Shown piece after piece: positions 5,402-6,139 of a stretch of 6,139 nucleotides of DNA. The position numbers were made by a program, and so were the translations under genes. The notes under the pieces were generated by a model that did not search any database, was not told the DNA's origin, and saw nothing but the letters and a program-made list of their open reading frames with translations. Source of the DNA: Verrucomicrobiota bacterium (lineage in GTDB: Bacteria > Verrucomicrobiota > Verrucomicrobiia > Limisphaerales > UBA1096); contig JASLKI010000184.1 in the NCBI GenBank assembly GCA_030747575.1, forward strand, positions 1 to 6,139, given 5' to 3'. Numbering within the stretch: position 1 is the first letter of the stretch; the number at the start of each line of letters is the position of its first letter.

Positions 5402-5987
5402 TGGAAAAATCGATGTAGCAGCCGACCGCCTTGGTGGTGCGCTTGGCCAAGCGTTTGCCGGCGAGCAGTGCGTCGAGCGTTTCGCGTAGGTCGCGCCGGG
5501 TCGGCTTGGGGCGTTTTTTGCCGAAGTCGGCATAAAGGTTGTCGATGCGCCCACGATACACGAGAAGCCCTTTCCCATCGAACACCGCCGCTTCTGGCGT
5601 GACCTCCGCACCGGCGAAGCGGGTCAGATTGTGTTCGTGATCGAGGACCAGCGGTGCGGTGAGTTTGTACTCGATGGCGTGGGCCTTGGCGGCCTTGGCG
5701 TCGGTGTCGCGGTCGGGATGCACGAGGTAGAGCGAGACGCCCTTCCCCGAGTACTCCCTGTGGATGCGGGTGAGTTCCGGCGTGTAAACGTTGGACACCG
5801 GGCAGTCGCGCAGCAGGAAAAGGAACACAACCGCCTTGGTCTTGGTAGAAGCGAACGGTGCGTGGCTTTTGCCGTTGATATCGGTGAACACCAGTTTCGC
5901 CTTGGCCGGTGCGGTCAGGCCGCTTGGCCAAGCGCAAGCCAGCGCCAGCAGCGCGGCGAGCCAGATAATCTGTCGGGGGCGGTTCAT
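5379..5987 (-). CDS. Exported redoxin (thioredoxin-fold, peroxiredoxin-like) protein
   Basis: ATG 5987-5985 gives 202 residues. The N-terminus is a signal sequence (MNRPRQ, then IIWLAALLALACAW). Cys18 does not sit in a good lipobox (Leu is at -2, not -3), so cleavage type is uncertain. The mature part is a thioredoxin fold: VFTDINGKSH (33-42), AVVFLFLLRDCPVSNVY (52-68) with Cys62 as the probable redox cysteine, LYLVHPDRDTD, cis-Pro131 in AEVTPEAAVFD, then GLLVYRGRIDN. A second conserved cysteine, C190 in AVGCYIDF, ends the domain. Family proteins with this DCPVSN and VGC pattern are annotated as redoxin/AhpC-TSA-like. The gene overlaps the haem/copper monooxygenase gene by 23 nt and probably leads that operon. 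A longer frame upstream to 6056 would put the signal peptide inside the protein, so it is rejected. Palindromes occur at 5442 (L-A-K frame) and 5923 (W-P-S frame, inside the signal peptide). Confidence 0.85.
   Translation of the reverse strand: MNRPRQIIWLAALLALACAWPSGLTAPAKAKLVFTDINGKSHAPFASTKTKAVVFLFLLRDCPVSNVYTPELTRIHREYSGKGVSLYLVHPDRDTDAKAAKAHAIEYKLTAPLVLDHEHNLTRFAGAEVTPEAAVFDGKGLLVYRGRIDNLYADFGKKRPKPTRRDLRETLDALLAGKRLAKRTTKAVGCYIDFSNDKKDNK
5440..5453. repeat. Palindrome CGCTTGGCCAAGCG, copy near the redoxin C-terminus
   Basis: Perfect 14-bp palindrome, read as L-A-K-R (180-183) in the tail of the redoxin. Confidence 0.9.
5921..5934. repeat. Palindrome CGCTTGGCCAAGCG, copy in the redoxin signal peptide
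   Basis: Perfect 14-bp palindrome, read as W-P-S (20-22). This third codon frame, in a rapidly evolving signal peptide, argues that DNA sequence and not protein sequence explains the repeat. Confidence 0.9.
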
Positions 5988-5995
5988 CCTAAAAA

Positions 5996-6010
5996 TATCA
6001 ATCAATGATA
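5996..6010. promoter_or_regulatory. AT-rich leader with a short dyad upstream of the redoxin operon
   Basis: The 74-bp gap between the lysC-like stop and the redoxin ATG is GC-rich except for its last part, which on the minus strand reads TATCATTGATTGATATTTTT just before AGG-ATG. TATCA (5996-6000) and TGATA (6006-6010) form a 5-bp dyad with a 5-nt spacer. This AT-rich patch is the likely -10/leader region of the redoxin operon, but I cannot name a firm -35/-10 pair. Very tentative. Confidence 0.2.
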
Positions 6011-6061
6011 CGTGTCCGCTTGGGCAGAGGTTACATTTCGGGGAGCCGCCGGCCAAGCGTG

Positions 6062-6139
6062 TCAGCCGAGGAAGGCGTCGTGGACGGCGCGGGTGGCCTC
6101 CTCCGCCTTGTCGATGCCGATGACGACGGAGATCTTGAT
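6062..6139 (-). CDS. lysC: Aspartate kinase, C-terminal end (cut by window edge)
   Basis: The last 25 codons and TGA (6064-6062) of a minus-strand gene enter from the right edge. The peptide reads IKISVVIGIDKAEEATRAV, then HDAFLG. The pattern 'I(K/R)ISVVI' followed about ten residues later by 'A.RAVHDAF' is the usual end of aspartate kinase, forming the last strand and helix of the regulatory ACT domain. Aspartate kinase phosphorylates aspartate at the start of the lysine/threonine/methionine pathway. No terminator hairpin is obvious between its stop and the redoxin gene 74 bp downstream on the same strand, so read-through is possible. Only the tail is visible, so another ACT-domain protein cannot be ruled out. 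Confidence 0.6.
   Translation of the reverse strand: MKISVVIGIDKAEEATRAVHDAFLG

Noticed and set aside
5402..5611. Upstream extension of the haem/copper protein into the redoxin gene
   Set aside because: The added residues are an out-of-frame reading of the redoxin. The ATG at 5401 gives a clean signal peptide.
461..5934. CRISPR array or tandem repeat as an explanation for the repeated palindrome
   Set aside because: The copies are only 10-14 bp, irregularly spaced and inside conserved coding sequence, with no spacer structure.
5988..6056. Upstream extension of the redoxin frame
   Set aside because: It would bury the signal peptide. MNRPRQ followed by a hydrophobic segment is a better start.

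Overview
This 6.1 kb window is GC-rich, densely coded bacterial chromosome. The gene content and protein style suggest a Verrucomicrobiota-type (PVC) bacterium. The pointers are a RelE-like protein of a kind I associate with that group, a FolC with an FGSKLGLDN N-terminus, a redoxin plus haem/copper monooxygenase pair, and the lack of visible Shine-Dalgarno sequences. The phylum call is inference from family resemblance, not from a search.

Layout, left to right. (1) Minus strand: the N-terminal 50 codons of a RelE/ParE-like protein run off the left edge. Immediately upstream lies a tRNA-Glu(CTC) with an encoded CCA and a recognisable sigma-70-type promoter. (2) Minus strand: folC (dihydrofolate/folylpolyglutamate synthase) occupies 332-1582. 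(3) A divergent spacer of about 100 bp carries an AT-rich 14-bp inverted repeat built from CTTGAAA units. (4) Plus strand: an exported TPR protein (1685-2596) overlaps by GTGA a PLP-dependent alpha-oxoamine synthase of the BioF/KBL type (2593-3681). (5) A GC-rich hairpin terminator (3683-3711) separates these from a convergent minus-strand pair: an exported redoxin (5379-5987), then an exported cytochrome c/copper type II monooxygenase/EF-hand protein (3734-5401), with reading frames overlapping by 23 nt. (6) The right edge holds the last 25 codons of what looks like aspartate kinase (minus).

How the genes work together. The redoxin and the haem/Cu protein form one translationally overlapping unit; both have export signals and probably act together in envelope redox chemistry. 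Related bacteria, as I recall, carry the same three domains in one polypeptide. The TPR protein and the oxoamine synthase are translationally coupled, but no shared pathway is evident. FolC, the tRNA and LysC are housekeeping.

The most unusual signal is not a gene. The palindrome CTTGGCCAAG (often extended to CGCTTGGCCAAGCG) occurs exactly eight times, with five more one-mismatch copies, where about 0.01 would be expected by chance. It falls inside genes in all three codon frames (read as L-G-Q, L-A-K or W-P-S), so the DNA rather than the protein is being conserved or inserted. It resembles in behaviour the cyanobacterial HIP1 octamer but has a different sequence.
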